Source of the DNA: Paenibacillus sp. 1001270B_150601_E10
GTDB lineage: Bacteria; Bacillota; Bacilli; Paenibacillales; Paenibacillaceae
Direction of reading: 5' to 3'
DNA: 40,119 nucleotides
Assembly: GCF_015558675.1 (NCBI RefSeq)
Contig: NZ_JADMOL010000016.1
Location: 1 to 40,119 of the forward strand
Shown here in pieces: positions 26,901-34,687 of this stretch. The stretch's first letter is position 1; the number at the start of each line of letters is the position of its first letter. The position numbers and the translations under genes were made by a program. The notes below the pieces were generated by a model. That model was not told the origin of the DNA, made no database searches, and saw only the letters and a program-made list of their open reading frames with translations.

Positions 26901-27521
26901 ATGAAAAGAGCAACTTCACCACGTTCACCGGGTAGACCGAAGCTGGAATCTCAGGAGCAGCCTCTGCAGGAGCTTATTTTGAAGAAAGCAGCCGCCATGT
27001 TTATGGAGCAGGGCTATGATGCCATATCCCTTCAGCAAATCGCGAAGGAGTGTAATATCACCAAGGCTTCTATTTATTATTATTTTCCGAATAAAGGAGA
27101 GCTGTTTACAGCCTCTCTTATTGGTATGCTGGAGAGCGCCCATTATCACACAGGGTTATTCTTAACTGCCGAAGGGCCGATTAAGCCCAAACTTATCCGT
27201 ATCATTGAAGTAAAAATGAAGCAGTCGCACAATGACATGGAGACGATGCTCCGTGAAGCCCTCGCGCACCTCACAGAGGAGCAGCTCAACCGTATTCGTG
27301 AAGCCGAGCAGGCGATTCACGAATTGATCGCAAGCCATTTTGCAAAGGCCATGGAAGAGCAGCAAATTCGCAGAGGGGACCCTCACCTCATGGCCCATGC
27401 TTTTACCGCTTTGGCAATGCTCGGCAATCGAGAGCATGCCGCAGAGCTGTATCAATCGACAATGGAGATGGCAGAGGCCATTATCCAGCTGTTCTGGGAA
27501 GGCATCGCCCCGGTCGATTGA
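26901..27521 (+). CDS. TetR/AcrR family transcriptional regulator
   Basis: 206 residues. The N-terminal helix-turn-helix (about 30-65) has ISLQQIAKECNITKASIYYYFPNKGELF, a classic TetR recognition region. The rest is an alpha-helical ligand-binding domain with no recognisable specificity. The basic N-terminus (KRATSPRSPGRPK) is typical. I chose ATG 26901, 6 nt after AAAGGA, over one six codons upstream. Divergence from the MMPL transporter suggests it represses that gene and itself in response to the exported compound; this is inferred from arrangement. Confidence 0.92.
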   Translation: MKRATSPRSPGRPKLESQEQPLQELILKKAAAMFMEQGYDAISLQQIAKECNITKASIYYYFPNKGELFTASLIGMLESAHYHTGLFLTAEGPIKPKLIRIIEVKMKQSHNDMETMLREALAHLTEEQLNRIREAEQAIHELIASHFAKAMEEQQIRRGDPHLMAHAFTALAMLGNREHAAELYQSTMEMAEAIIQLFWEGIAPVD

Positions 27522-27549
27522 AAGGCTTAATAGAAAGCGAAATCACAAT

Positions 27550-27609
27550 AAAGAGGCATCCAGAATGAAAAGATCTTCACGATCATTCATGTTCTGAATG
27601 CCTCTTTTT
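27550..27609. terminator. Bidirectional terminator between tetR and ywhD
   Basis: AAAGAGGCAT and ATGCCTCTTT form a perfect outer stem, extended inward by CCAGAAT-like and TTCTG pairs. A T-tract follows on the plus strand (TTTTT); the minus strand ends in TTTATTG. It serves two convergent genes. Confidence 0.8.
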
Positions 27610-27614
27610 CATGC

Positions 27615-28112
27615 TTATGCCAGAGCTTCCTTTACTTCATCGGAAGTGCGGGCCCACCATTCTTCGTTATGCGTCATCAGAAGCTCTCGCAGAAGACCTT
27701 TCTCTTCCCCGCTCAAGCCTTCCAAGAGAATGCGGCGCTTCATCGCGGAATCCATGCGATTGACATGATCGGCAAGGATCTTCCATCCGCGCTTCGCTTC
27801 CTCATCCACCAGCATCTCACAAGCTGTCAAACCGCCATAGAAGGATCCTTCCTCGTTGCGGTCGACGGCAACCCATACGATCCAGCACTTGCGACCGTTT
27901 GGCACGTCTTCACGATTGGCAGAGAACTTAATGCCGCGCTCAAGCTTGCTCTTCGCGTGCATCGCTCCCATATCGATATAAGCTCGTCCTTGATCGATGA
28001 TCACGGGGGACACATTATTCAGATCAATGCTTCCTGCACCGAAGCCCTTATGTTTACCGCTGCTCATCACATTGAAGGCAAGCTGCTTCTTTGGCTTTTT
28101 CTCTTGTTCCAT
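27615..28112 (-). CDS. ywhD: YwhD family protein of unknown function
   Basis: 165 residues, cytoplasmic, no membrane segments. The sequence (FNVMSSGKHKGFGAGSIDLNNVSPVIID, then AYIDMGAMHAKSKLERGIKF) matches the Bacillus YwhD family, and its neighbourhood (pbpG, speE, speB) is the same as in B. subtilis. The C-terminal half is helical and charged. No catalytic motif is recognised. It is transcribed alone, divergently from the M1 peptidase. Confidence 0.9.
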   Translation of the reverse strand: MEQEKKPKKQLAFNVMSSGKHKGFGAGSIDLNNVSPVIIDQGRAYIDMGAMHAKSKLERGIKFSANREDVPNGRKCWIVWVAVDRNEEGSFYGGLTACEMLVDEEAKRGWKILADHVNRMDSAMKRRILLEGLSGEEKGLLRELLMTHNEEWWARTSDEVKEALA

Positions 28113-28261
28113 TTCCTATACCCCTTCCTTACTTGCCTCTTCCAAGGTTCCTGTACCAAGGTTGTGGACTGGAATCAAAATCATTTTCATTTTAGCTAAT
28201 AATCTGAAAAATGCCAACATATACATGCTGTAGATGCTTGTCAACGGGAGGTAAGAAACGG

Positions 28262-30253
28262 ATGACTCGAAGCCATGCTTATCGTTCAATTGCTTATGTA
28301 ATCACAGGAATCACCCTCGTATATCTGCTCATTCAATGGCTATGGCCCGCTGAGCCCTTGCCCTCCCTGGGTCCTGAAACAGCACAAGGTCAAGTTCGAC
28401 AAGACGAGCCTGCCAAGCTCCCTCAGCAGATACAACCTACAACGGAAGCTCCACGCAGCGAGCGGATCACAGAGTATCATATTGATGTCAGATTGGACGA
28501 GGCCACAAGAAAGCTATATGGAACCCAGACCATAACCTGGAACCATCCAGGCAAGAAGACGGTGAACGAGCTTTATTTTCACCTGTATCCGAATGCCTTC
28601 GCCTCGCCGCATACCACCTTCATGAAGGAATCGGGAGGCAGGCTGCGGGAGGACAAGATGCCTGAGAACGGATATGGAAACATCAAGATTACGGAGCTTA
28701 AAACATCGGAGGGGCTGTCCCTGATGAATCGCCTTGATTATGTACAGCCCGATGACAGCAACAAAAAAGACCGCACTGTGGCCAAGCTTCGGCTCACGCA
28801 GCCCGTAAAGGCAGGAGAATCGATCACTTTAAAAATGAGCTTCGAGGTCGAGCTCCCCAAAGTATTCGCGCGCATGGGGATGACAGATGACGAATTTGTG
28901 ATGGCTGGCCAATGGTTTCCGAAGCTTGCTGCCTACGAGAAAGCCGGCGTGCGCGGGCGAACCTCGGAAGGATGGAACGTGCATCAATACCATGGCAGCT
29001 CCGAGTTCTATTCGAACTTCGGCATCTTTAATGTAAGAATCCAAGTGCCTAGCCGCTATATGGTCGCCTCAACCGGCTTCCAAGCTAAGGCTCCAATTGA
29101 CAAGGATGGCCTGCGCACCTATCAATTCTATGCGGACGACGTCCATGACTTTGCTTGGTCAGCTTCTCCTCACTTTGTATATGCCGAGGAACCCTTTTCA
29201 ACTAAAAATGTGCCTGGGGTTCGTATCAAGCTGTATCTGGATCCAAAGCACGCAGAGCTCAAGGAACGCTACTTCTATGCTGCTAAGGCTGCGCTCACCA
29301 AGTTCAGTGAATGGTTCGGAGAATATCCTTACTCGACCCTGTCCATCGTGGTTCCGCCAATGAGCGGCAATGGCGCAGGAGGCATGGAGTATCCGACGCT
29401 CGTCACAGCGTTCGGAGCAGAGGATGAAAGTCCCGGCTATGACTTGGAGCGTACCGTCATTCACGAGATCGGCCATCAATACTTCTATGGCATGATTGCA
29501 TCAAATGAATTTGAGGAAGCTTGGCTTGATGAAGGCTTCACCTCCTATGCAGAGGATAAATTGATGGAGTCCGAGTTCGGCGTAACACCTAGCCTTCCCC
29601 TTCAGGCAAGCTATATGACTGATCCTGCGCCGCTGAAGCAGTCTGCCTGGAAGTACAAGGGCCAGAATCATTATGCGGAAAATGTGTACTACCGCGCCAA
29701 GCTCGTGCTATTCGCAATTGAAAGACAGGTCGGCGAAAAGACGATGATGCGCATTTTAAAAACCTATACCCAGAAATATCGCTTCAAGCATCCGACGACA
29801 GCAGACTTTCAGCGTGTAGTAGAAAGCGTAACAAAACAGAAATGGACCGACTTTTTCAATCAATATGTATATGGCGATCAAATGGCTGACTTCGCCGTCG
29901 ATCATGTTGAGATGAAGGAAGTCAAGGATAAAGCAGGCAATACCAGCTATGAAAGCACCGTCTACATTCATAAGTATGGAGCCGACTATCCTAGCGTTCC
30001 GATCGTGTTCCACTTCGAGGATGGCACCACAACAAGAAAGGTATGGCAGGTGGAAGGCGACCGCATTCAGTATCAGTTGAAGCATGCCTCACCACTGGAA
30101 TGGGTCATGATAGATCCGCTCTACTCCATCGCAGTAGAGAACCGACATATTAACAACTATATGAAGGCAACTGTAGAGGAGCCTGTTAGAACGCGAGCGA
30201 ATTGGACGGCAGTAAAGGCAATTGAAATCATCAGCAACATATTAGGGTGGTGA
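28262..30253 (+). CDS. M1 family zinc metallopeptidase, membrane-anchored
   Basis: 663 residues. One N-terminal membrane segment (about 8-28) is followed by a Pro/Thr/Gln-rich linker and the saddle-like N-terminal domain of M1 peptidases. The zinc site is complete: His401-Glu402-x-x-His405 (HEIGHQ), then 18 residues to Glu424 (LDEGF). The exopeptidase motif appears as GGMEYPT rather than GAMEN, so aminopeptidase activity is likely but not certain. The catalytic domain would face outwards. I start at ATG 28262 with GGGAGGT 9 nt upstream; a frame opening 17 codons earlier has no ribosome site. The next gene follows after 3 bp. Confidence 0.92.
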   Translation: MTRSHAYRSIAYVITGITLVYLLIQWLWPAEPLPSLGPETAQGQVRQDEPAKLPQQIQPTTEAPRSERITEYHIDVRLDEATRKLYGTQTITWNHPGKKTVNELYFHLYPNAFASPHTTFMKESGGRLREDKMPENGYGNIKITELKTSEGLSLMNRLDYVQPDDSNKKDRTVAKLRLTQPVKAGESITLKMSFEVELPKVFARMGMTDDEFVMAGQWFPKLAAYEKAGVRGRTSEGWNVHQYHGSSEFYSNFGIFNVRIQVPSRYMVASTGFQAKAPIDKDGLRTYQFYADDVHDFAWSASPHFVYAEEPFSTKNVPGVRIKLYLDPKHAELKERYFYAAKAALTKFSEWFGEYPYSTLSIVVPPMSGNGAGGMEYPTLVTAFGAEDESPGYDLERTVIHEIGHQYFYGMIASNEFEEAWLDEGFTSYAEDKLMESEFGVTPSLPLQASYMTDPAPLKQSAWKYKGQNHYAENVYYRAKLVLFAIERQVGEKTMMRILKTYTQKYRFKHPTTADFQRVVESVTKQKWTDFFNQYVYGDQMADFAVDHVEMKEVKDKAGNTSYESTVYIHKYGADYPSVPIVFHFEDGTTTRKVWQVEGDRIQYQLKHASPLEWVMIDPLYSIAVENRHINNYMKATVEEPVRTRANWTAVKAIEIISNILGW

Positions 30254-30256
30254 GGA

Positions 30257-31075
30257 ATGATGAAGGGCTATATTCATGCCGGCTGGTCCTGGTGCAAAAG
30301 CCATATCTATATTTGGGTCATGCTGTTCTTGTATCAGCTGCTGTGGGGATTCTTCCTGTACCGATTTCTTGAATCCCTCATCGTTCCGCTGCTTCACCGC
30401 TATCCCAATCCTGCACCAACGGAGCTGAGCACCCAGCTATTTATGATGGAAAGTCAATTTCTGCTTACAAAAACCAATTATGTGACGCCTTACTTGTGGG
30501 CTATTGTCGGATTCATCGCCGTACGCATGCTGTTTACTCCACTTATCCAAGCAGGCACCTACTATGCGATGGCCCATCATCGCAACGATTCAGGACTTAC
30601 CTTTTTTCGAGGGATCGCAGCATCGTGGAAGAAGATGTCTCTTATTTATATTCTTGAAACGCTTGTCCTATTAGCACCTGCATATTGGATTATTCCTTAC
30701 TTGGCCACTAAGCTGTCCAGCAGTCTTGGATGGCAGGCACTGTTGACTGGCGTGCTGCCTGTTGTCATAGGATGGGTTATTGGCGGTTGGATCGTTCATC
30801 ATTTGTTCTTATTTTGGCAGTTTGGCGTATCCTCAGACACGTCATTCATCCAATCACTGAAGCTAGGTTGCATCCGTGCCCTCCCTGTTCTCGGAATCTC
30901 TCTCATCTTTATGGGAGTCTCCCTTTTGAGCAGCATCCTGGTTACAGCGGCCGCCATGTTCTGGACAGGCATGACCGCGCTTATTCTACAGCAGGCTTTC
31001 CCGGCTCTACGCGCGCTGCTGAAGCTATGGAGCTTGTCCAGCCGCTATCACGCATGGGAAAATACACCGGAGTAA
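30257..31075 (+). CDS. Polytopic membrane protein of unknown function
   Basis: 272 residues with about six hydrophobic segments (near 15-38, 78-98, 128-150, 158-190, 208-240), separated by short loops. Tryptophan and tyrosine are frequent near the membrane edges. I do not recognise the family. It begins 3 bp after the M1 peptidase stop, with GGTGAGGA overlapping that stop, so the two are translated together and end at the same terminator. A partner or regulator role for the membrane-anchored peptidase is a guess from this linkage. Confidence 0.8.
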   Translation: MMKGYIHAGWSWCKSHIYIWVMLFLYQLLWGFFLYRFLESLIVPLLHRYPNPAPTELSTQLFMMESQFLLTKTNYVTPYLWAIVGFIAVRMLFTPLIQAGTYYAMAHHRNDSGLTFFRGIAASWKKMSLIYILETLVLLAPAYWIIPYLATKLSSSLGWQALLTGVLPVVIGWVIGGWIVHHLFLFWQFGVSSDTSFIQSLKLGCIRALPVLGISLIFMGVSLLSSILVTAAAMFWTGMTALILQQAFPALRALLKLWSLSSRYHAWENTPE

Positions 31076-31167
31076 TCGTTAACGTTTGTAACTTTTACCC
31101 CTGTTGGACCCGTGCTCAAAATCGAGTTTTTAGAACAAAAACAAACCAAATATTGGCGAAGAAAACG

Positions 31168-31207
31168 CTTGCTTGAACCTTTTTTGAAGGTTTGAGCAAG
31201 TTTTTTT
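31168..31207 (+). terminator. Terminator of the M1 peptidase operon
   Basis: CTTGCTTGAACC and GGTTTGAGCAAG form a 12-bp stem (one A-T/G-U variation each side) around a 9-nt loop, then TTTTTTT. It lies 93 bp after the membrane protein stop. Confidence 0.92.
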
Positions 31208-31228
31208 CATTTTTTTGGTCGAAAGGGT

Positions 31229-31257
31229 TTGTCAAATTATTAATGCTCTGTTACAAT
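31229..31257 (+). promoter_or_regulatory. Sigma-A promoter of the NlpC/P60 gene
   Basis: TTGTCA (31229-31234), 17 bp, TACAAT (31252-31257). The predicted start near 31264 gives a leader of about 227 nt that contains the c-di-AMP riboswitch. Confidence 0.75.
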
Positions 31258-31334
31258 AGGAACAGATTTATTACAACTTTGTCATGAAGTCAGCTTAGAA
31301 CTAGCAAAATTGTAATGTGAACCGGACAAAATAC

Positions 31335-31476
31335 TCGTAATGAACAGAACGCCGAATTCTCGGGGACAGCCGAGAAGCGGGGGAACCAATTAGTACTGGG
31401 TGAATTGATCTCGCCTCGCGCAGAGATCATAGGGAACCTTCAACCGAACCCTCCAGCTAACCTCGCAGGCACGGAA
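31335..31476 (+). ncRNA. Cyclic di-AMP riboswitch (ydaO/yuaA type)
   Basis: The leader has the conserved parts of the ydaO aptamer in order: AACGCCGAATTC, the P2-like perfect stem TTCTCGG/CCGAGAA (31358-31377), AAGCGGGGGAACC, GGGTGAATTGATCTC, AGGGAACCTTCAACCGAACCC-type junction, and the strongly conserved CAGCTAACCTCGCAGGC (31454-31470). This class binds c-di-AMP and usually turns expression off. It commonly precedes cell-wall hydrolases and potassium transporters. No terminator follows it; the AAGGAG ribosome site begins about 5 nt after the last conserved bases, so control may act at translation. Ends are estimated. Confidence 0.93.
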
Positions 31477-31490
31477 GGAGAACATTTAAG

Positions 31491-31955
31491 TTGAAGAAGA
31501 TTATTACAGCGATGGTCGGCGTAGGACTTTTATTCTCTTTGGGAACAGGAAGCGCTTTCGCCGCAACGAAGATGAGCAATACGATTGATGGTTTGATGGG
31601 AATTTCCTATAAGTATGGCGGAACAACAACAAACGGCTTTGATTGTTCTGGATTTGTAGGCTATGTATTCGACAAATACAAGATCGATCTTCCACGTTCC
31701 TCTTCCTCGATGTACCAATCAGGTACGAAAGTAGCAAAAGATGATTTGCGTCCTGGAGATTTGGTATTCTTCAACACAAGCGGCAATGGAGTTTCTCATG
31801 TCGGCATTTATGTGGGCAATGGCGAATTCGCTCATGCTTCCACTAGCAAAGGTACACGTACCGACAAGCTTAGCATGAACTATTATGCAGAACGTTATGT
31901 TGGCGCTAAACGTATCTTGAGTGACAATCAATACAAAGACATTGCTGCAGAATAA
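31491..31955 (+). CDS. Secreted NlpC/P60 peptidoglycan endopeptidase
   Basis: 154 residues. A signal peptide (about 1-24, cleavage after SAFA) is followed directly by an NlpC/P60 domain with Cys52 (GFDCSGFV), His103 (VSHVGIYVG) and His115 (FAHAST) as the catalytic triad. Such enzymes cut the stem peptide of peptidoglycan. No SH3, LysM or other binding domain is present, so it is a minimal form. It starts at TTG 31491, with GGAAGGAG 9 nt upstream. The c-di-AMP riboswitch in its leader ties it to the osmotic and cell-wall stress signal. It is a one-gene transcript with its own terminator. Confidence 0.95.
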   Translation: MKKIITAMVGVGLLFSLGTGSAFAATKMSNTIDGLMGISYKYGGTTTNGFDCSGFVGYVFDKYKIDLPRSSSSMYQSGTKVAKDDLRPGDLVFFNTSGNGVSHVGIYVGNGEFAHASTSKGTRTDKLSMNYYAERYVGAKRILSDNQYKDIAAE

Positions 31956-32295
31956 GTCAACATTCGCAGTACATATCAAGCAATTTTGAAGTCAAGCCCG
32001 ATTGGTTGAGCAGAACCGATCGGGTTTTTTAGTGTGCTCATGCGACTCCTATCTTGCCTGCACCGTTCGATCTCTCCACTCTCTATCGAGGTTCACTATC
32101 CGCTCTATGCTGCATCGTTCAGCGCCATATTATGTTTATACCCATTAAATGGAGAAATCAAACGCCTTTTTAGATTGATTACAAATAAGACGTTTTATTT
32201 TTCCCCTTCCCTTCATGTCACAGCCATCATTAAGAATACATGCGGAAGTTGTCATTTTGATGGCATCATAGGTTATTCAGTGCTCATAGCTCTTA
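31956..32295. other. 340-bp gap after the NlpC/P60 gene
   Basis: It holds the NlpC terminator (31997-32030) and then about 265 bp with no recognised gene. An open frame on the plus strand (32034-32360) has no ribosome site and overlaps the end of the opposite gene, so I do not call it. Confidence 0.5.
31997..32030 (+). terminator. Terminator after the NlpC/P60 gene
   Basis: CCCGATTGGTT pairs with AACCGATCGGG (11 bp, one T-G) around a 6-nt loop, followed by six T. Confidence 0.92.
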
Positions 32296-32679
32296 TTAAA
32301 GCTCAATCTCACCCATTTGATCCTGCTCTAAATGAACAAGCGGAACAGGAGAGTAAATAAACGTATCCCCGTCATTGTCCAACTTATATATGATACAAAA
32401 CAAAGCGGAGCCTCGCACATTGCCGCTCGGTATAGAGAAAATCATAGCGGGACAGCGCAGCTTAGCATTTGGAACACTTGCAGAGAGATCTTTATAGGTC
32501 AAGTCAGCGAGATTGTCGATATCCCCAATATGCTGATGACAATCTCCAATTACTCGCCTGTAATACTCTTTATTCTGATTATACTTTCTAGTAAAACTCT
32601 GCTTGTACTCCTCAATATGAAGAAAGCAACATTCCCAATCCAGAGGCGGGATACATAAGACATAACGATAAAACTTCAA
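32296..32679 (-). CDS. Hypothetical protein, family not recognised
   Basis: 127 residues from TTG 32679. It has no signal peptide or clear membrane segment. It shows four cysteines in the first half (LCIPPLDWECCFLH and GDCHQH), a helical charged region (EEYKQSFTRKYNQNKEYY), then LRCPAMIFSIPSGNVRGSALFCI and a C-terminal part ending in EIEL. Two Shine-Dalgarno sites lie just upstream (GGAGGAGGT at about 10 nt and AGGAG at 4 nt), supporting this TTG. The open frame extends a further 41 codons upstream, which I consider non-coding. It is on the minus strand among rightward genes and more AT-rich than its neighbours. Whether it is a real gene is likely but not certain. Confidence 0.55.
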   Translation of the reverse strand: MKFYRYVLCIPPLDWECCFLHIEEYKQSFTRKYNQNKEYYRRVIGDCHQHIGDIDNLADLTYKDLSASVPNAKLRCPAMIFSIPSGNVRGSALFCIIYKLDNDGDTFIYSPVPLVHLEQDQMGEIEL

Positions 32680-32775
32680 TTCTCTCCTAACCTCCTCCAT
32701 ACGTATCATGATTATCGTTCTATTTGTGCCATAATATATCATCATTTTACACTCAGAAACTAACCACAGGCCATA

Positions 32776-32806
32776 ATAAAAGGGACCGCCAACAATCGGC
32801 AATCCC
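32776..32806 (-). terminator. Terminator after the exported protein gene at 32834
   Basis: On the minus strand GGGATTGCC pairs with GGCGGTCCC (9 bp, two T-G) around a short loop, followed by TTTTATT. It lies 27 bp after the stop codon. Confidence 0.8.
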
Positions 32807-32833
32807 TCCTATCAATGCATATATTGATGTGCT

Positions 32834-33394
32834 TTATTTACTCTGTTGCTGGCGCCATTCCTTCAGCTTCGCCTTTAACTGTTCCTCCGTCAGACCTTCT
32901 GTCGAAATGCCTTGTTTTTCCGCGAATCGCTTCAGACGCTCTAGTCGTCCTTCCTTCGATCCGACATGTTTCTCGTGGAACATTCCAATTTTTCCATTTG
33001 TTTTCTCGCTTAGTTCCTGACGAATCTGCTCGAGCGTCTTACCTTCTGTCGAAATGCCAAGCTTCGTGGCGATCAGCTTCACCTTCTTCTCATGAAGCGT
33101 GCGCATCTGACTCCGAAGCTCCTTCATCTCTGCATGAAGCTTCTGCATGTCCGGATCATTCTTCAGCGATTCAAGCTTCTTCTTTGTCGCTTCATCTTCT
33201 TCCCCTGATTTAGAAGCATCCGTCTTCGCTGCACTGGTATTACTCTGCTCTCCCGTTGAGGTTGCCCGCTGCTCCACAGCTGCCGTCGTACGTGCGGTAT
33301 AGGCATCCTTGGCCATCGCTTGTGAGATCGAAGGCTCTGCAAGCAGCATAAATGCGAATGTCATCGCGAGCATCTTAGATGTTTTCCCTTGCAT
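32834..33394 (-). CDS. Exported, coiled-coil protein with two GISTEG repeats
   Basis: 186 residues. An N-terminal signal peptide (about 1-28, ISQAMA region) is followed by a Ser/Thr/Ala/Glu-rich linker and a charged helical stretch (about 70-105). Two related units follow, AxKLGISTEGKTLEQIRQEL (near 110) and AEKQGISTEGLTEEQLKAKL (near 160), about 50 residues apart. The protein is lysine- and glutamate-rich with no cysteine. The repeat pattern is reminiscent of small DUF2680-type secreted proteins, but I am not sure. GGGAGGT precedes the ATG. It is transcribed alone. Function unknown. Confidence 0.75.
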   Translation of the reverse strand: MQGKTSKMLAMTFAFMLLAEPSISQAMAKDAYTARTTAAVEQRATSTGEQSNTSAAKTDASKSGEEDEATKKKLESLKNDPDMQKLHAEMKELRSQMRTLHEKKVKLIATKLGISTEGKTLEQIRQELSEKTNGKIGMFHEKHVGSKEGRLERLKRFAEKQGISTEGLTEEQLKAKLKEWRQQQSK

Positions 33395-33705
33395 ATATGG
33401 TCACCTCCCTTTATCGGGTTGATTCTATTATTGACAGCATTTCTGAAAATAAGCTGAAAAATGAGTTAATTCTCCTTCATCTTGTATAACATTGACAAAC
33501 ACTGTCGCTTCTTCAACTCTGCACTTTTCATCGTTTTTTATCCATTTTCGACCCTTCATTATCTTTCATTCTCTTTTCTGACAGCCCGCTCGAACAGCAT
33601 CCTCTACAGCCGATTCTTGTCATTATTTGCTGTTATGTGTTCGTCCGAACAAGCGCGATCTATGTTACACTATGTTGAAAAGAATTGGCGATAAGGAGGC
33701 TCCCA
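33395..33705. other. 310-bp divergent gap before the exonuclease III gene
   Basis: Divergent promoters for the exported protein and for exonuclease III are expected here, but no strong pair of boxes stands out. A GACA-N5-TGTC palindrome (33495-33507) and a GTTCG-TC-CGAAC palindrome (about 33640-33652) are visible, the latter upstream of the exonuclease gene. Confidence 0.4.
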
Positions 33706-34461
33706 ATGAAGCTTGTATCTTGGAATGTGAATGGCATAAGAGCCTGTGTGAATAAAGGATTCTATGATTATGTAAAAGAGGTAGACGCCGATATATTCTG
33801 TATTCAGGAATCAAAGGTTCAAGCAGGACAGATCGACCTGACGATTGATGAATCGTATGAGCAGTACTGGAATTATGCGGAGAAAAAAGGCTACTCTGGG
33901 ACGGCCGTGTTCACCAAAAAGAAGCCGTTATCGGTTCGTTATGGAATGGAGGAAGACTACGAGCCAGAAGGAAGAATCATTACGCTCGAATTTGATCATT
34001 TCTATTTGGTTACCGTGTATACTCCTAACGCGAAACGCGACCTGTCGAGACTCGATTATCGCTTGGAATGGGAGGATCGGTTCCGTCAGTATTTGCTGGA
34101 GCTCGATCAAGCAAAGCCTGTCATTGTATGCGGGGATCTAAATGTTGCCCATCAAGATATTGATTTGAAAAATCCAAAGTCTAATCACGGCAACTCCGGC
34201 TTTACGGAAGAGGAGCGCGGCAAGATGACGGAGCTTCAGGAAGCTGGTTTCATCGATTCATTCCGAGCATTATACCCAGATAAGACGGACTCCTATACCT
34301 GGTGGTCGTATATGGCGAAGGTACGCGAGCGCAACATCGGGTGGCGCATTGATTATTTCTTACTATCTTCCAGGTTAAAGGATCAAGTACGCGAAGCAAG
34401 CATAGACGCTCATATCATGGGCAGCGACCACTGTCCTGTATGTCTTGAAATAGATATGTAA
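33706..34461 (+). CDS. xth: Exodeoxyribonuclease III (AP endonuclease)
   Basis: 251 residues. It cuts DNA at abasic sites and degrades 3' ends in base-excision repair. The endonuclease/exonuclease/phosphatase fold shows SWNVNGIRA (5-13), catalytic Glu34 in CIQESK, Tyr in YTPNA, the active-site GDLNVAHQDID (about 144-154) and the final SDHCPV. It is the ExoA/Xth type. I chose ATG 33706, 6 nt after AAGGAGG, rather than a frame opening seven codons earlier. It ends in its own terminator. Confidence 0.96.
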   Translation: MKLVSWNVNGIRACVNKGFYDYVKEVDADIFCIQESKVQAGQIDLTIDESYEQYWNYAEKKGYSGTAVFTKKKPLSVRYGMEEDYEPEGRIITLEFDHFYLVTVYTPNAKRDLSRLDYRLEWEDRFRQYLLELDQAKPVIVCGDLNVAHQDIDLKNPKSNHGNSGFTEEERGKMTELQEAGFIDSFRALYPDKTDSYTWWSYMAKVRERNIGWRIDYFLLSSRLKDQVREASIDAHIMGSDHCPVCLEIDM

Positions 34462-34490
34462 CGTTTATTGATATACATTTATACCGCTCG

Positions 34491-34518
34491 AAGGTCGTCC
34501 AGAAGGACGGCCTTTTTT
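34491..34518 (+). terminator. Terminator after the exonuclease III gene
   Basis: AAGGTCGTCC and GGACGGCCTT form a 10-bp stem (one G-U) with an AGAA loop, continuing into TTTTTT. Confidence 0.93.
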
Positions 34519-34687
34519 ATACATTACGATGAATAGATACTCGCTGCTGCTGAACCAGTTGGGCTGCATCAACAATTTTCAGCATGAGCATAATACCTGT
34601 TATGGCGAAAATAGGTTTCTCTAGACCCACTCCACTTTCGTTTGTTAGGCTATTGAACATAATCATAAAACAAGGTTGTGGTGCATC

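Noticed and set aside
32034-32360. Plus-strand open frame of 108 codons after the NlpC/P60 gene.
   Set aside because: No ribosome site, and its 3' part overlaps the opposite gene at 32296.
33640-33652. GTTCG-TC-CGAAC palindrome before the exonuclease III gene, taken at first for an SOS (LexA/DinR) box.
   Set aside because: The Gram-positive SOS box is CGAAC-N4-GTTCG; here the half-sites are in the reverse order and the spacer is 2 nt, so it does not match.
34517-34666. A 49-codon open frame on the minus strand between the exonuclease III and CDF genes.
   Set aside because: It has no ribosome site, overlaps the T-tract of the exonuclease terminator and shows no recognisable protein features.
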